Below are positions 42,523-52,659 of a DNA stretch of 64,000 nt, piece by piece. The notes below the pieces were generated by a model. That model saw nothing but the letters and a program-made list of their open reading frames with translations, ran no database searches and was not told the origin of the DNA. Numbering within the stretch: position 1 is the stretch's first letter; each line of letters opens with the position of its first letter. The position numbers and the translations under genes are program-made. Source of the DNA: an uncultured Muribaculaceae bacterium (GTDB lineage Bacteria > Bacteroidota > Bacteroidia > Bacteroidales > Muribaculaceae); contig CAUBJF010000003.1 in the NCBI GenBank assembly GCA_958436175.1, positions 358,511-422,510 of the forward strand, read 5' to 3'.

Positions 42523-44592
42523 ATGAAAATATTTACTGACACTATACGTTTCTGCACACATCTGGTCGCATTGGCGGCTCTTATCCTGTGTGCAGAATCC
42601 TCATATTCTCAAGTCAATACCGACCAGGTGCTCCGCATCGGCCAGAACGCCCTCTATTTCGAGGACTATATGCTTTCCATCCAGTACTTCAACCAGGCGA
42701 TTCAGGCCAAACCCTACATGGCGCAGCCATATCTCATGCGTTCGATTGCCAAGCTGAATCTCGAGGACTATAACGGAGCCGAGGCAGATGCGTCGAAAGC
42801 CCTTGAACTGAATCCCTTCCTGAGCGACGCATGGGAGGTGCGCGGGGTCGCCAGGCAGAATCTGGGGAAAAACCGTCTCGCGATTGAGGACTATACGGAG
42901 GCCCTGAAGCTTTTGCCGCGCAACAAGCATCTGCTCTTCAACAAGGCAATGGCTCAGCATGATATCAAAGATTATGCCGACGCGTCCAAGACTTTCGACG
43001 AGCTGATAAAACATTATCCGTCGTTCGAAAATGCATATCTCGGTCGCGCAAGGATGGAACTTGAGAATGCTGATACGGTTGCGGCTCTCGCCGACATAAA
43101 TAAGACGCTCGAACTCGACAAGAATGCTGTCAACGCATATATCATGCGTGCCGATATCGCCATAAATTCCCATCGTGACTACGAAAGCGCACTCTCGGAC
43201 ATCGACCAGGCTATCAAGCTTCAGCCACGAATGGCCGGTCTCTATATCAACCGTGCCTTTCTGCGCTACAATCTCGACTCATACAACGGTGCTATGGCCG
43301 ACTACGACTATGCCCTTACTCTCGAACCGTACAATTCTACCGCGCTCTTCAACCGTGGCCTTCTTCTCGCCGAAGTAAATGCCAACGACCTTGCTCTCGA
43401 AGACTTCAACCGTGTTCTCGACCTTGACCCCGACGACTACCGCGCCCTATATAACCGTGCGATGATCTATCGCGCAAAAGGCAATCTTGAAGGCGCTATA
43501 GCCGATATAACCCGTGTCGCCGACCGTTTCCCCGATTTTCCGGGAGCGCTCTATATGAGGGCCTCTCTCTACCGTGACCTCGGGCAGCTTGCCCGTGCCG
43601 AATCCGACTACAAGAAGGCAGATGCTGCCGCCAAGGCTCTCCGACCTGCCGATGCCGTAGCTGATAATTCCGACACTCCCACCAACGAAGCTGTTACCCG
43701 GGATGAGGCAACAGATAATCCTCCGGAAGAACTTGTGTCGAAGCGTTTTGCAACTCTACTGACTGTCGACGACAATGCCTCTATCGAGGAGGAATACAAC
43801 AATCAGGCCATCCGCGGCAAAGTGCAGGACCGCAACATCAACATAGAGATAGAGCCTATTATGCAGTTGTCGTTCTATTCGTCGCCGACAGAGTTGCGAC
43901 GTAACACTTACTATATCAAAGAAGTCGACGAACTCAACGCCACACGTCAGCTCCGCTTCGTGCTTGTGGTCACCAACGATGTTCCATTTCTTGACGAGAA
44001 TATTGTCCAGCGGCATTTCCAGAGCATAGAATATTATAATTCCCATCTTTCGACCCATGCTGCACGGCCTGTCGACTATATAGGCCGTGCTTTGGACTTC
44101 CTTACTGTCCGCGACTACCAGAACGCTGAGAAAGATATCGACAGGGCGATAGCCATCGCTCCGGACCTGGCTCTCAATTATATGCTGCGCGCCCAGGCCC
44201 GTTATGGCCGCTATCTGCTCGAAAGGCACTCGTCAGGATCGGCCGACGACGGTGTCAAAGTCGACGCTATGACCCGTGCAAGCCTTGCGAAAAAGACTCT
44301 CGATGACATAAAGGATGACCTCGACAAGGTGACGGAGCTTTCTCCGAATATGGCAATGGCCTATTTCAACAAGGGCAATATCCTCTTTGAGATGGAGGAT
44401 TATTTCGGTGCCGACAAAGCGTATTCGAAGGCAATAGAAATCAAGCCTGATTTCGGCGAAGCCTACTACAACAGGGGTTATATAGCTCTTAAGTCCGGTC
44501 ACCGCAACGAAGGCATATCCGACCTCAGCAAAGCCGGTGAATTAGGAATTATTCCTGCTTACAATCTTATCAAACGTATCTCCCGTCCCTGA
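42523..44592 (+). CDS. Secreted tetratricopeptide-repeat protein
   Basis: A protein of 689 residues, started at MKIFTDTIRFCTHLVALAAL (42523) because the promoter lies inside the longer frame. The signal peptide ends near SSYSQ. About ten TPR units follow (YFNQAIQAKPYMAQPYLM, ASKALELNPFLSDAWEVRG, DIDQAIKLQPRMAGLYINRA), then a spacer of about 120 residues with a different, beta-rich character (IEIEPIMQLSFYSSPTEL) and a final TPR group (AYSKAIEIKPDFGEAYYNRG). It is probably a periplasmic scaffold; partners are unknown. Its stop is six bases from that of sprA on the other strand. Confidence 0.88.
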   Translation: MKIFTDTIRFCTHLVALAALILCAESSYSQVNTDQVLRIGQNALYFEDYMLSIQYFNQAIQAKPYMAQPYLMRSIAKLNLEDYNGAEADASKALELNPFLSDAWEVRGVARQNLGKNRLAIEDYTEALKLLPRNKHLLFNKAMAQHDIKDYADASKTFDELIKHYPSFENAYLGRARMELENADTVAALADINKTLELDKNAVNAYIMRADIAINSHRDYESALSDIDQAIKLQPRMAGLYINRAFLRYNLDSYNGAMADYDYALTLEPYNSTALFNRGLLLAEVNANDLALEDFNRVLDLDPDDYRALYNRAMIYRAKGNLEGAIADITRVADRFPDFPGALYMRASLYRDLGQLARAESDYKKADAAAKALRPADAVADNSDTPTNEAVTRDEATDNPPEELVSKRFATLLTVDDNASIEEEYNNQAIRGKVQDRNINIEIEPIMQLSFYSSPTELRRNTYYIKEVDELNATRQLRFVLVVTNDVPFLDENIVQRHFQSIEYYNSHLSTHAARPVDYIGRALDFLTVRDYQNAEKDIDRAIAIAPDLALNYMLRAQARYGRYLLERHSSGSADDGVKVDAMTRASLAKKTLDDIKDDLDKVTELSPNMAMAYFNKGNILFEMEDYFGADKAYSKAIEIKPDFGEAYYNRGYIALKSGHRNEGISDLSKAGELGIIPAYNLIKRISRP

Positions 44593-44598
44593 TAGCGC

Positions 44599-47500
44599 CT
44601 AACGTGCCAGCGACAGATTGAATGAGATGCCGTACGACGAGTTCGTCGTGGGGTAGGCGCTCGTAGTGACTATAGGGGTGTTGACCTGATGGTCGAAATA
44701 GGCCGAAACAGTCAGGGCTCGGCTCAGTACATAGGACGCTGTGAAGTTGATGCCGAATGTACGTGTACCGTTGGTCGGCTGCGTATAGTTGCTTTCGATG
44801 CGGCGTATCAACGACTGGGTATTCTGGAGAGATATGTCGGCATTGAGGGTGAGATCGTTGCTGACACCCCTTTGCGAACCTTTCATCTTCAGGATAGTGT
44901 TGAACCCTACGATTTTGTAGCTGCCGCCGATGACGATTCCTCGCTGAGTTGCCTCGACTACCTGCCCTGCCGAGGTGTTGAGAGTCACGGTACGCTGGTC
45001 GCGGTATTCTGCATTGACCTGGATATCGTTCTTCAGCGTTACGGAAGCACCGATTAGCGGGGCGAAACGTTCCGTGATGGCAACCGACGATATATTGTAT
45101 GGCGAGGAGGGGATGGGGTTTCCGCTGAGTTCGTCGAGAGTGTAGCCCAGGGTACTGCTTCCGCTTAAGGCTGCCCAGTTGAGGTACGAACTGTAGGATC
45201 CTACAGAATACGTGCACTGATAAGCATGTGAGAGAGTGAACGATTTGAATATGTTCCTCAGGTTGCCGAGATTGATGAGACCGTCGTAGGTTATACGCCA
45301 GTTGGGCAGTACTGACGAGAAATCCGGGAATGGATTGAGGTATTGCTTTTCGGGCGATGTCCCGGTGTAGGCTGCTATGAAGGCAGGGATTAGGACATCG
45401 GACGATGTTCGGCTCACAGTACCTTCTTCGGGGTTGAATGGCTGTCCGGCGAGAGGGCTGTCGGACAAGAAACCGGATGTGGGATATCGAGAGCCGTTGT
45501 ACTGGGCTTCCACACGGTCGCGGATGGTCGGGATGTTGTCCAGGAAGGACTGGAAAGCATCAGAGTAATATCCGTTGGAGGAGCTGGAGCCTTTCAGGGA
45601 TGTTTTTATCGCGCAATGGGTCTTGGTATAAGACCCTGACAGTGTAGTCGGCATGCCTGCGTACATGAACTGTACCTGGGAGTTGCGATTGTCGGTGCGG
45701 TTGAAGGTGAACTGCACTTTCAGGCCCTTCAGGGGCTCGAGGTTTACTTCGATATTGAACTCGGTAGTCCTGCCCCAGATAGCAGGGGATGTCTGGCCGT
45801 CGTCGGTGATAAGCCAGCCCCTTTCAAGTGCCTTGTCAATGTATTTTTCGTCGGTTAAACCGAACGCGAAGTCGAGGCCGGGAGCCATAGGTCCGGCGGA
45901 GTGGGTCTGTCCGAAAATATTGCCGATGTCGGGTTGGAAAAGCGGCAGACTCAGGGAGCGAGTGTTACGGTAGCGCAGGGCGACATTTCTTGGCGACATT
46001 GCGAATCTCAGGGCATATTCGCCGATATTGCGCCAAAGGCTCTTGTCGTCCTTCAGGACCTCTACAATCGTGAACTTCAGGCTTTCGTCGCCACGGTTGA
46101 GAATTTCGACATTGCTGTCGTCGATGATACGGGTTTTTAGTGGAACCGGGGTTTCGTCCTTGGCATTGACGGCAGTAACCTTGACTTTTTTCGTCCTTAG
46201 TGTATGCTTGATGACGAGCGAAGTGTCGGGCCTCAGGTTGTACGAACGTTCGAAACGCTTCGCTTTCTTAGGTTGTCTGTTGGATGGAGGCTTGTTGGCG
46301 AAACGCTGGTTGATGTCTTTTAGAAGTTTGAATTTGTTGTAGATATTCTCGAAGTTCAGACGACCGTCGGCATTGAATGCTGCCTGATTGGCAATCGTAT
46401 TGCCGAGACGGGTGCCGTCGATGGTAGCGCCACGGTCCCAGCGGTATGTCGCATTGTAGTTGGCATTGGCCGTAAGGAAGTCGAGGACAGGGATACGGTT
46501 GAAAGGTGCGCGGTACTGAGCTGTGAACGTCTGGTTGTAGGCCCAGGGAGTACCCATCGACAGAATACTCTGCCATACGGTGTCTTTCCATTCCTTGTAT
46601 TTGTCCGGAAAGAGTTTACGGTTGACGGCGCCGACTGTCTCCTCGATGCGTGCTGTCGTATTTGAGTTGAAAGTCAGCGAGAGGCTCTTGGTAAGGTTCC
46701 ATGTCAAAGCGAGCTGACGGTCCCACAGCCAGTTCTTGCTGACAGAGACAGGGAGCTGGAACATGACATCTGTTTCCGAGCGTGTCTGCTGTTCGTAGTA
46801 GTTGCGATTCATCGATGTGAGGAACGAGAAAGTGTTTGGCAGCCAGTTGAGTTCCCAGTCCTTGAGGAATTTCGCGTTCTTGTTCTTGCTCTGTATGAAT
46901 TTGAAAGGCTTGAACGCCTTGATCATCGGCGAGTAATTATATGCAAGCGAGCCTCTGTAGTCGTTTGTGTTCTCATATTCTGTAGTCGGATCATTTTTGG
47001 ACTGTTTTGTGAATGAGAAATTGAAAGTGAAGTTGGCTGGATCCCAGGGCATGGGGACGGCGCTCTTAACGTCGAATTTGAGGCCTGAGATAGAGAAATT
47101 CTCTATCTTGGAGCGTTCTATAGCATAATTGCTTATGGAGTCTCGTTCCTGAGATGTGGTGCAGTCGTCGAGGGCATCCTTCAGAAGTACGTCCTTGTCA
47201 AGAGGGTTGTATTTGGGCGAAGTGCGTTCCTTGGTTACTGAATAATAAACAGGGGCCTTGAGTTTTGTCTTTTGAGGCAGGAAGCGTCCCAGATCGGCCT
47301 GCACAGCAAAATTGAACTGCGAATAGTCGTCGAGTCGACGTTCGTTGAGGCTCTGGTCGACAGAACCGAAACCGGCCGTTTCCATACGGCCTCCGACGTT
47401 GATAGTGGCGATGTCCGACATCTGAAGGGTGGCATTTGCTTTGGCAGCCCAGCCTCCAGCCTCGTTGAAGTCGGTGACTTTGAGTTCGTTGACCCATACG

Positions 47501-50500
47501 ATGCCATCCTTGGTCGAGGCTGAATTATTGCGGACACCGATGAGCACGACTCTGACATCGCTGAGCGATGGATTGCCCATTACGGCGATACGGTTGCGTT
47601 CGTTGTCAGGATCGCGACCGGTGTACAGAATGCTGTAGCCTACGCCAGGCTCTTCGGCACGTTTGGCGTTGTTGCGTTCCTTCTTGAGGTCTACAAGGGT
47701 CTGGAGATTGAAGTTCAGGTAGTTGTTCTGCGGCCAGACGATGTATTGGTCGGACGACAGGTAGGTGTTGTATCTGCCAGGAGGAGTCAGTTCGAGAGGT
47801 ACTTCGTATTCATAGAAGTTGTTCTTGACGTCGGAACCCATACGGATGAATAGCGAGAGGTCGCCGGAGCGCAGGTTGGTGTAGTTGTCGATGAGAGCTT
47901 CGGCATGAACCCACATCTGGATGCGCTTGTAGTTTCGCAGGTCGAGCTGGGTGTTGCGGTATACGCCGCGTGCATCTCCGGCAGCAAGGTCGGAGAGCTT
48001 CAGCGACATTGATTGTTCGTTGAGCTGGGTAATCTGGCTCTGTCCGGGGTCTGTGATACGGTTGACACCCGGAGGAAGGACGTAGTTAACAGGTTCCCTA
48101 CGTGAGTTTTCCTCGATGTTGACTATAGATACGTCGAGCTGGCCTTCTGCAGGTGTGTCGCCACGATTGTTGAGGTTGAAATCGTAGGTACGCCATTCGC
48201 CGCGGACGAGTTCGAGAGTGGCGAAGCGGAGATGTGTGGTTTTCTTGAAACCGGTCATGAACATACGCATGAAGCGCACAGTCGAGAAGTCGTTGATAGA
48301 TCCTACGATACGTTCGTAGTCGCTTAGAGGGATCTTGAACTGGTACCATTCGACGGTAAGGTTCTGTCCGTCGCGTGTCGGCACGATGGAAACCTGTTTG
48401 TCTGTGATGAAGTTCTTGCCTACTTCAAGGTCTTCGGGACGAATCGAGACTTTGTACTGGAAGTAGCGTTCGTATTCGTTGAGGGTATTGTCCTGGTTTA
48501 TGTCTTCGACATCAGGTACGCTTCTGCTTGTCTGGTAAAGAGGGTCGTCGGCATCTTCAGGCGAGAGGGAGTTGCCCTCTACTCCGTTGTATCGTTTGTA
48601 TCTTTCAAGGATGCCGAGACGTTGTTCGTCGTAGTCATATCCGCGATAGAAGTGATAGTTGTCGCCTGCCGGGTCGTTGAATGGCGAGAACTTGTCGAGC
48701 TGCATCTGTTCTATGGTAGATGGCGATAATTTGGCTGTCAGCCCTTCTACGTAGTTCGCATAAGTTGGGAATATGAATTCATCGTCGTTGGGGAGCCCGT
48801 CGAGACCGACATCCTGAGCCTTTCTCGAGCTGTTGTCGTTGTCGAAGGAGTAGGTAAGAGAATTCTGCTTTGATACACGGCCCCATGCAGTCTCCTCAAG
48901 AAACTGGTCGTTTCCATCGACAGGTATACCGTTTTCATAACTTTTAAGTCCGTCCTTGAGGATATCTTCTGAAATCTCACCGAAGTTGATGTAGAGGTCG
49001 CCGCCTTCGTAGTTGTCGTTTTCAGGGTCGAGGAAGGGATTGAGGAGCCAGAACTGTACGTATTCGATATTGCTTTGCTCGAAGTTGGTGTTGTCGAGAC
49101 GTCGCATGATGCCGCCCCACCTTTTTTCGGGATGTAGTAGATGGCCGTCATCGCTGATGTCGGTGTTGTCGAGGTTGTAGGGTCCTCTCTCGTCGGGATA
49201 GAAGGAGAGATTGAGCGTCTGGATAGTAGACGACTCTCCGTAGGTTATTTCCTTACCCGGGAAGATTTCCTGGGAAGTGACTTCGCGGACATAGGGGTTG
49301 GAAAGCTGCTTGAGGTCGCTCTTGATATAACCGGGACACATCGATGAGTTACGCTGCGTGAAAAGGCGGTCGATGTAGTACCAGTTGAGCAGGGCTCTGT
49401 TCATGCCGTATTTGGGGTCATTGCTCAGGGAGGCTTCCGGGAAGAGTGCGTTCGCGCCGCCCTCGTAGGGTGTCGATGCAAGGAACCATGAGTAGGGCGA
49501 ACGGAGGTCTATGCCCGTCTGTGTCGACTCGAAGTCGTCGACATAGGAAGAGCCTTTGTTTGTACCTGATTTCTGGCTGTGCGGCATCAGTTTTGCAAAT
49601 TCGCCTACGAAGTTGAGACGCGAAGGAACAGTGGCGTTGACGGTAGGTATCTTGTTGAGAAGGTTTGTCAGCCACATGAACTGGCCGTTATAGGCGAAGT
49701 TGAGACCGAACATGGAGTTGTTGACGGTCTCGTTGCCGATATCTACTTTCTCGATGAGTGCTTTTTCGGAGAAATGGAGCATGGTGGCTCCGATATTGAT
49801 ATTTTTGTTGAGCTGATACTGTAGGTCGAGGCCGAGGAGCGTTTTACGCTGCGTGGAGAACATGCTCTGGTTCTCGAGTGTCACGCTGATGCTCTGTCCC
49901 GAGTCGATGATGCTCTGGTTGGTGATTGTCACGATACCCATAGCATAGTCGACGGTATAGTCGGAGTTCTCGGTAAGCCGCACGCCGCCGGCCATGACTA
50001 TCACAGAGCCACGCGGCACGTTCATGGCGTTCAGTCGTATCTGCGAACCGCTCGAAGCCTGGTATTCACCGGTCAGGATAAATTTGTTCTTGTCGGCATA
50101 CTGACGGGCCACGACGATGGTGGAGTCGTAAAGCTCCTGATAGCAGTACTGCCGCGCAAGAGCCTCGTTGCCAATCTTTTGTGCAAGATGCTCGCCGAAA
50201 GGTTCGACAACGGGGAAGATAATCTTGCCTGTCGACGGGTATATGGTATAGCCGTCTATGAAGTCGAAGAAACCGTCGGGATTGCTCTCCTCGTTGGAGT
50301 CTATGCGGTCGAGATTCATGACCTGGAGCAGCGACTGGTTGTTCAGTCCGGGAACGGGGAGATAGTTGATTGCCGTACCGGTCGTATCAGAGAGATATTT
50401 GATATTGAGCTTGAACTTGGTCTTCTGTATCTGGTATCCGCCGAGCGAGTAGACGTTCTTCATCATGAGGTCCCACATAGGCAGACGGGGAGAAGTGGTG

Positions 50501-52050
50501 GTGCTCTTGATCATCTTCAGGTAGAGCGACTGGTCGGTAGTTGTGATGTCGCCCGAGAATTCACCAACCTGGTAGACCTGTCCGTTGTATGTGTACTCGT
50601 ATGCCACGGCGAGCACTTCGTCGGCATTGAGGGATGCCTTGAGTGAGATGTAGCCGAGGGTCGAGTTCAGTGTGTACTCGTTTGAGCTCAGCAGTCGCGC
50701 GCTCTCGACCTTCTCGAAGTCACGTCCCCCTTCTATGCCATAAGCAGAAAGTGGTTCGAGTACCTGGGTGACGTTGTTGATGTTTCGAGCCCCGGGATAT
50801 TCGCTTTTGATGATCTGGAGAAGGTTGTTCGATGAGTTGGTAGGGTTCGGAAGAGCAGGATTTCCTTTCCAGTAGTCGTTTGCCAAGTGGGTATTCTCGC
50901 CCAGATCCATGAACCCCACGAAGTTACGGCTCTGTTCGTACTTGCCGTTCTTATTGGTTATCCAGACCTCGATTCTGGTAATCTTTATGCCCGAAGAGAC
51001 GTAGGGAAGCTTGGCGGCAAAGCGGTCGTAGTTGTCGCGGAAAAAATGGGCGAGGAAATAGTGTCGGTTCTGGTCGTACTCGTCGACGTTGACCGAGAAC
51101 TCCGTGGTCTGAGCACCGCCACGGGTGTTGACAGAGCGTGATTCGGAATTCTGCTGTGAGACGAGGGCTGTTGCGGTGAGCTTGCCGAACTGCAGCTTAG
51201 ATTTTATACCGAAGAGGGCAGTACCGCCGCGTATGAGCGACGAACCCGTCGTCATCGATACATTACCGGCCTCGATGCTCTTGACGATATCGTCTTCCTG
51301 GCCTTCGTAGGCAAGTTTGAGGTTTTTGGAGTCGAAATCGAAGGTCGCGTCCGTATTGTAGGTCATATTGAACTTCATGCGGTCGCCAACACCGGCAGCA
51401 ATAGTAGCCTGAATCTTCTGGTCGAAGTCGAAGTATGTCTTGCGGCGTGCCGAAAGCGATAGAGCAGGGTTGTCGGTCTTATTGCTCTTGATGCCCATCT
51501 GCACCTGTACGGAACCCTGCGTTTTGAGGCTGACACCGCCGGGACCGAAAATCTTTTCGAGAGGCCCCAGGGCGAAGTTCATATCGAATATGTTGAAGGG
51601 TTCCTTCTGCTTGTCGGTGATTAGGCTCATGTTGCGGTCGCGGTAGTACTGCTGCATGGAGCGCCGGAACTGCCAGTTGTTGTACTGCTCGGCAGTGAGG
51701 AGGAATGGTGTGGCTATGTCGATATCGCCGAGACGGGTATGGACTTCGTAACAACCGGTCTTGGGGTCGTATTCAGCGGTGGTTGTGATGTTCGACGGTG
51801 TCTGGAGGTCATAAGCCAGCTCGTCCTCCATCAGGTCCTCGTAGCTCTGCGGTACGGTGCTGCGTATCGGCAGAGGCATTTTGATGGTATCGCCCTGGAT
51901 AGGAGGTGGTGGAGGATAAGATGAGGGGGGAGGAGGTGTTATCGATGGTTCGAGATACTGCGCTGACACCGGCATGCCGAAAACAGTCCCGATTACCAGG
52001 ACAGACAGCATGAGGAAGCGATGTATATTTTGCGCTATAGATTTTTCCAT
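44599..52050 (-). CDS. sprA: Cell-surface protein SprA (type IX secretion / gliding translocon)
   Basis: A giant outer-membrane protein of 2483 residues, started at MEKSIAQNIHRFLML (52050), with a signal peptide ending VSAQ and a proline-rich stretch just after it (YPPPPP). SprA/Sov hallmarks are seen throughout: long alternating beta-strand patterns of a very large barrel, RSMQQYYRDRNM, FGIKSKLQFGKLTATAL, SYVDDFESTQTGIDLRSP and ERRLDDYSQFNF. In Flavobacterium and Porphyromonas it is the channel through which T9SS cargo leaves the cell. It lies 24 bases after ruvA and is last in a probable six-gene operon. No protein in the window has a recognisable T9SS C-terminal sorting domain, so its cargo lies elsewhere. 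Confidence 0.95.
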   Translation of the reverse strand: MEKSIAQNIHRFLMLSVLVIGTVFGMPVSAQYLEPSITPPPPSSYPPPPPIQGDTIKMPLPIRSTVPQSYEDLMEDELAYDLQTPSNITTTAEYDPKTGCYEVHTRLGDIDIATPFLLTAEQYNNWQFRRSMQQYYRDRNMSLITDKQKEPFNIFDMNFALGPLEKIFGPGGVSLKTQGSVQVQMGIKSNKTDNPALSLSARRKTYFDFDQKIQATIAAGVGDRMKFNMTYNTDATFDFDSKNLKLAYEGQEDDIVKSIEAGNVSMTTGSSLIRGGTALFGIKSKLQFGKLTATALVSQQNSESRSVNTRGGAQTTEFSVNVDEYDQNRHYFLAHFFRDNYDRFAAKLPYVSSGIKITRIEVWITNKNGKYEQSRNFVGFMDLGENTHLANDYWKGNPALPNPTNSSNNLLQIIKSEYPGARNINNVTQVLEPLSAYGIEGGRDFEKVESARLLSSNEYTLNSTLGYISLKASLNADEVLAVAYEYTYNGQVYQVGEFSGDITTTDQSLYLKMIKSTTTSPRLPMWDLMMKNVYSLGGYQIQKTKFKLNIKYLSDTTGTAINYLPVPGLNNQSLLQVMNLDRIDSNEESNPDGFFDFIDGYTIYPSTGKIIFPVVEPFGEHLAQKIGNEALARQYCYQELYDSTIVVARQYADKNKFILTGEYQASSGSQIRLNAMNVPRGSVIVMAGGVRLTENSDYTVDYAMGIVTITNQSIIDSGQSISVTLENQSMFSTQRKTLLGLDLQYQLNKNINIGATMLHFSEKALIEKVDIGNETVNNSMFGLNFAYNGQFMWLTNLLNKIPTVNATVPSRLNFVGEFAKLMPHSQKSGTNKGSSYVDDFESTQTGIDLRSPYSWFLASTPYEGGANALFPEASLSNDPKYGMNRALLNWYYIDRLFTQRNSSMCPGYIKSDLKQLSNPYVREVTSQEIFPGKEITYGESSTIQTLNLSFYPDERGPYNLDNTDISDDGHLLHPEKRWGGIMRRLDNTNFEQSNIEYVQFWLLNPFLDPENDNYEGGDLYINFGEISEDILKDGLKSYENGIPVDGNDQFLEETAWGRVSKQNSLTYSFDNDNSSRKAQDVGLDGLPNDDEFIFPTYANYVEGLTAKLSPSTIEQMQLDKFSPFNDPAGDNYHFYRGYDYDEQRLGILERYKRYNGVEGNSLSPEDADDPLYQTSRSVPDVEDINQDNTLNEYERYFQYKVSIRPEDLEVGKNFITDKQVSIVPTRDGQNLTVEWYQFKIPLSDYERIVGSINDFSTVRFMRMFMTGFKKTTHLRFATLELVRGEWRTYDFNLNNRGDTPAEGQLDVSIVNIEENSRREPVNYVLPPGVNRITDPGQSQITQLNEQSMSLKLSDLAAGDARGVYRNTQLDLRNYKRIQMWVHAEALIDNYTNLRSGDLSLFIRMGSDVKNNFYEYEVPLELTPPGRYNTYLSSDQYIVWPQNNYLNFNLQTLVDLKKERNNAKRAEEPGVGYSILYTGRDPDNERNRIAVMGNPSLSDVRVVLIGVRNNSASTKDGIVWVNELKVTDFNEAGGWAAKANATLQMSDIATINVGGRMETAGFGSVDQSLNERRLDDYSQFNFAVQADLGRFLPQKTKLKAPVYYSVTKERTSPKYNPLDKDVLLKDALDDCTTSQERDSISNYAIERSKIENFSISGLKFDVKSAVPMPWDPANFTFNFSFTKQSKNDPTTEYENTNDYRGSLAYNYSPMIKAFKPFKFIQSKNKNAKFLKDWELNWLPNTFSFLTSMNRNYYEQQTRSETDVMFQLPVSVSKNWLWDRQLALTWNLTKSLSLTFNSNTTARIEETVGAVNRKLFPDKYKEWKDTVWQSILSMGTPWAYNQTFTAQYRAPFNRIPVLDFLTANANYNATYRWDRGATIDGTRLGNTIANQAAFNADGRLNFENIYNKFKLLKDINQRFANKPPSNRQPKKAKRFERSYNLRPDTSLVIKHTLRTKKVKVTAVNAKDETPVPLKTRIIDDSNVEILNRGDESLKFTIVEVLKDDKSLWRNIGEYALRFAMSPRNVALRYRNTRSLSLPLFQPDIGNIFGQTHSAGPMAPGLDFAFGLTDEKYIDKALERGWLITDDGQTSPAIWGRTTEFNIEVNLEPLKGLKVQFTFNRTDNRNSQVQFMYAGMPTTLSGSYTKTHCAIKTSLKGSSSSNGYYSDAFQSFLDNIPTIRDRVEAQYNGSRYPTSGFLSDSPLAGQPFNPEEGTVSRTSSDVLIPAFIAAYTGTSPEKQYLNPFPDFSSVLPNWRITYDGLINLGNLRNIFKSFTLSHAYQCTYSVGSYSSYLNWAALSGSSTLGYTLDELSGNPIPSSPYNISSVAITERFAPLIGASVTLKNDIQVNAEYRDQRTVTLNTSAGQVVEATQRGIVIGGSYKIVGFNTILKMKGSQRGVSNDLTLNADISLQNTQSLIRRIESNYTQPTNGTRTFGINFTASYVLSRALTVSAYFDHQVNTPIVTTSAYPTTNSSYGISFNLSLAR

Positions 52051-52074
52051 CGGCAAGAACGCCGTCGTCCCAGC

Positions 52075-52659
52075 CTACAACATAGTCAGCGCTTTCTTGA
52101 TGGCGGCTTCGACTTTCAGCGTCGGGTCGGCATCGTAGAGGGTTTTCAAAACCTTTCGGCTGCTTTTGAGATCGAAGCCGAGCATCTGCAATGCTGCAAG
52201 AGCTTCTTCGAACGATGTGGAAGAGACTGACGGTTGCATAATAAACGTATCGTCAGATACTTTTATTTTGTCCCGGAGGTCAACAATTATTCTTTCCGCT
52301 GTTTTTGCTCCTATACCTTTGACGGCCTTAAGGCTCTTGACATCTCCACCCGATATCACGGCAGCCAGCTCGTCTCCCTGGATTGCGGAGAGAATCAGCA
52401 TCGCTGTAGCCGCTCCGACACCGGATACGCCGATAAGCAGTCGGAAATGGATGCGTTCTGTCTCGTCGACGAATCCGTAGAGCTGCCAGGCATCTTCGCG
52501 TATGCTTTCGTGGACGAGAAGGCGGACATTGTTTTTGTCTTGAAGCGCCGTGTAGGTCGGAAGGCTGATATTAAGGAGATAAGCCACGCCCCCGGCTGTT
52601 TCGACGGTAGCTGTAGTTGGTGTGAGATCGGCGAGTATGCCCTTGATATATTCGATCAT
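52075..52659 (-). CDS. ruvA: Holliday junction DNA helicase subunit RuvA
   Basis: A protein of 194 residues that binds Holliday junctions as a tetramer and loads RuvB. The N-terminal OB fold begins MIEYIKGILADLTPT. Two helix-hairpin-helix motifs follow (LLIGVSGVGAATAMLIL and LKAVKGIGAKTAERIIVDL), and the C-terminal domain that contacts RuvB is FEEALAALQMLGFDLKSSRKVL. Full length. Its start overlaps the end of the glycerate kinase gene by four bases, and sprA follows. Confidence 0.97.
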   Translation of the reverse strand: MIEYIKGILADLTPTTATVETAGGVAYLLNISLPTYTALQDKNNVRLLVHESIREDAWQLYGFVDETERIHFRLLIGVSGVGAATAMLILSAIQGDELAAVISGGDVKSLKAVKGIGAKTAERIIVDLRDKIKVSDDTFIMQPSVSSTSFEEALAALQMLGFDLKSSRKVLKTLYDADPTLKVEAAIKKALTML

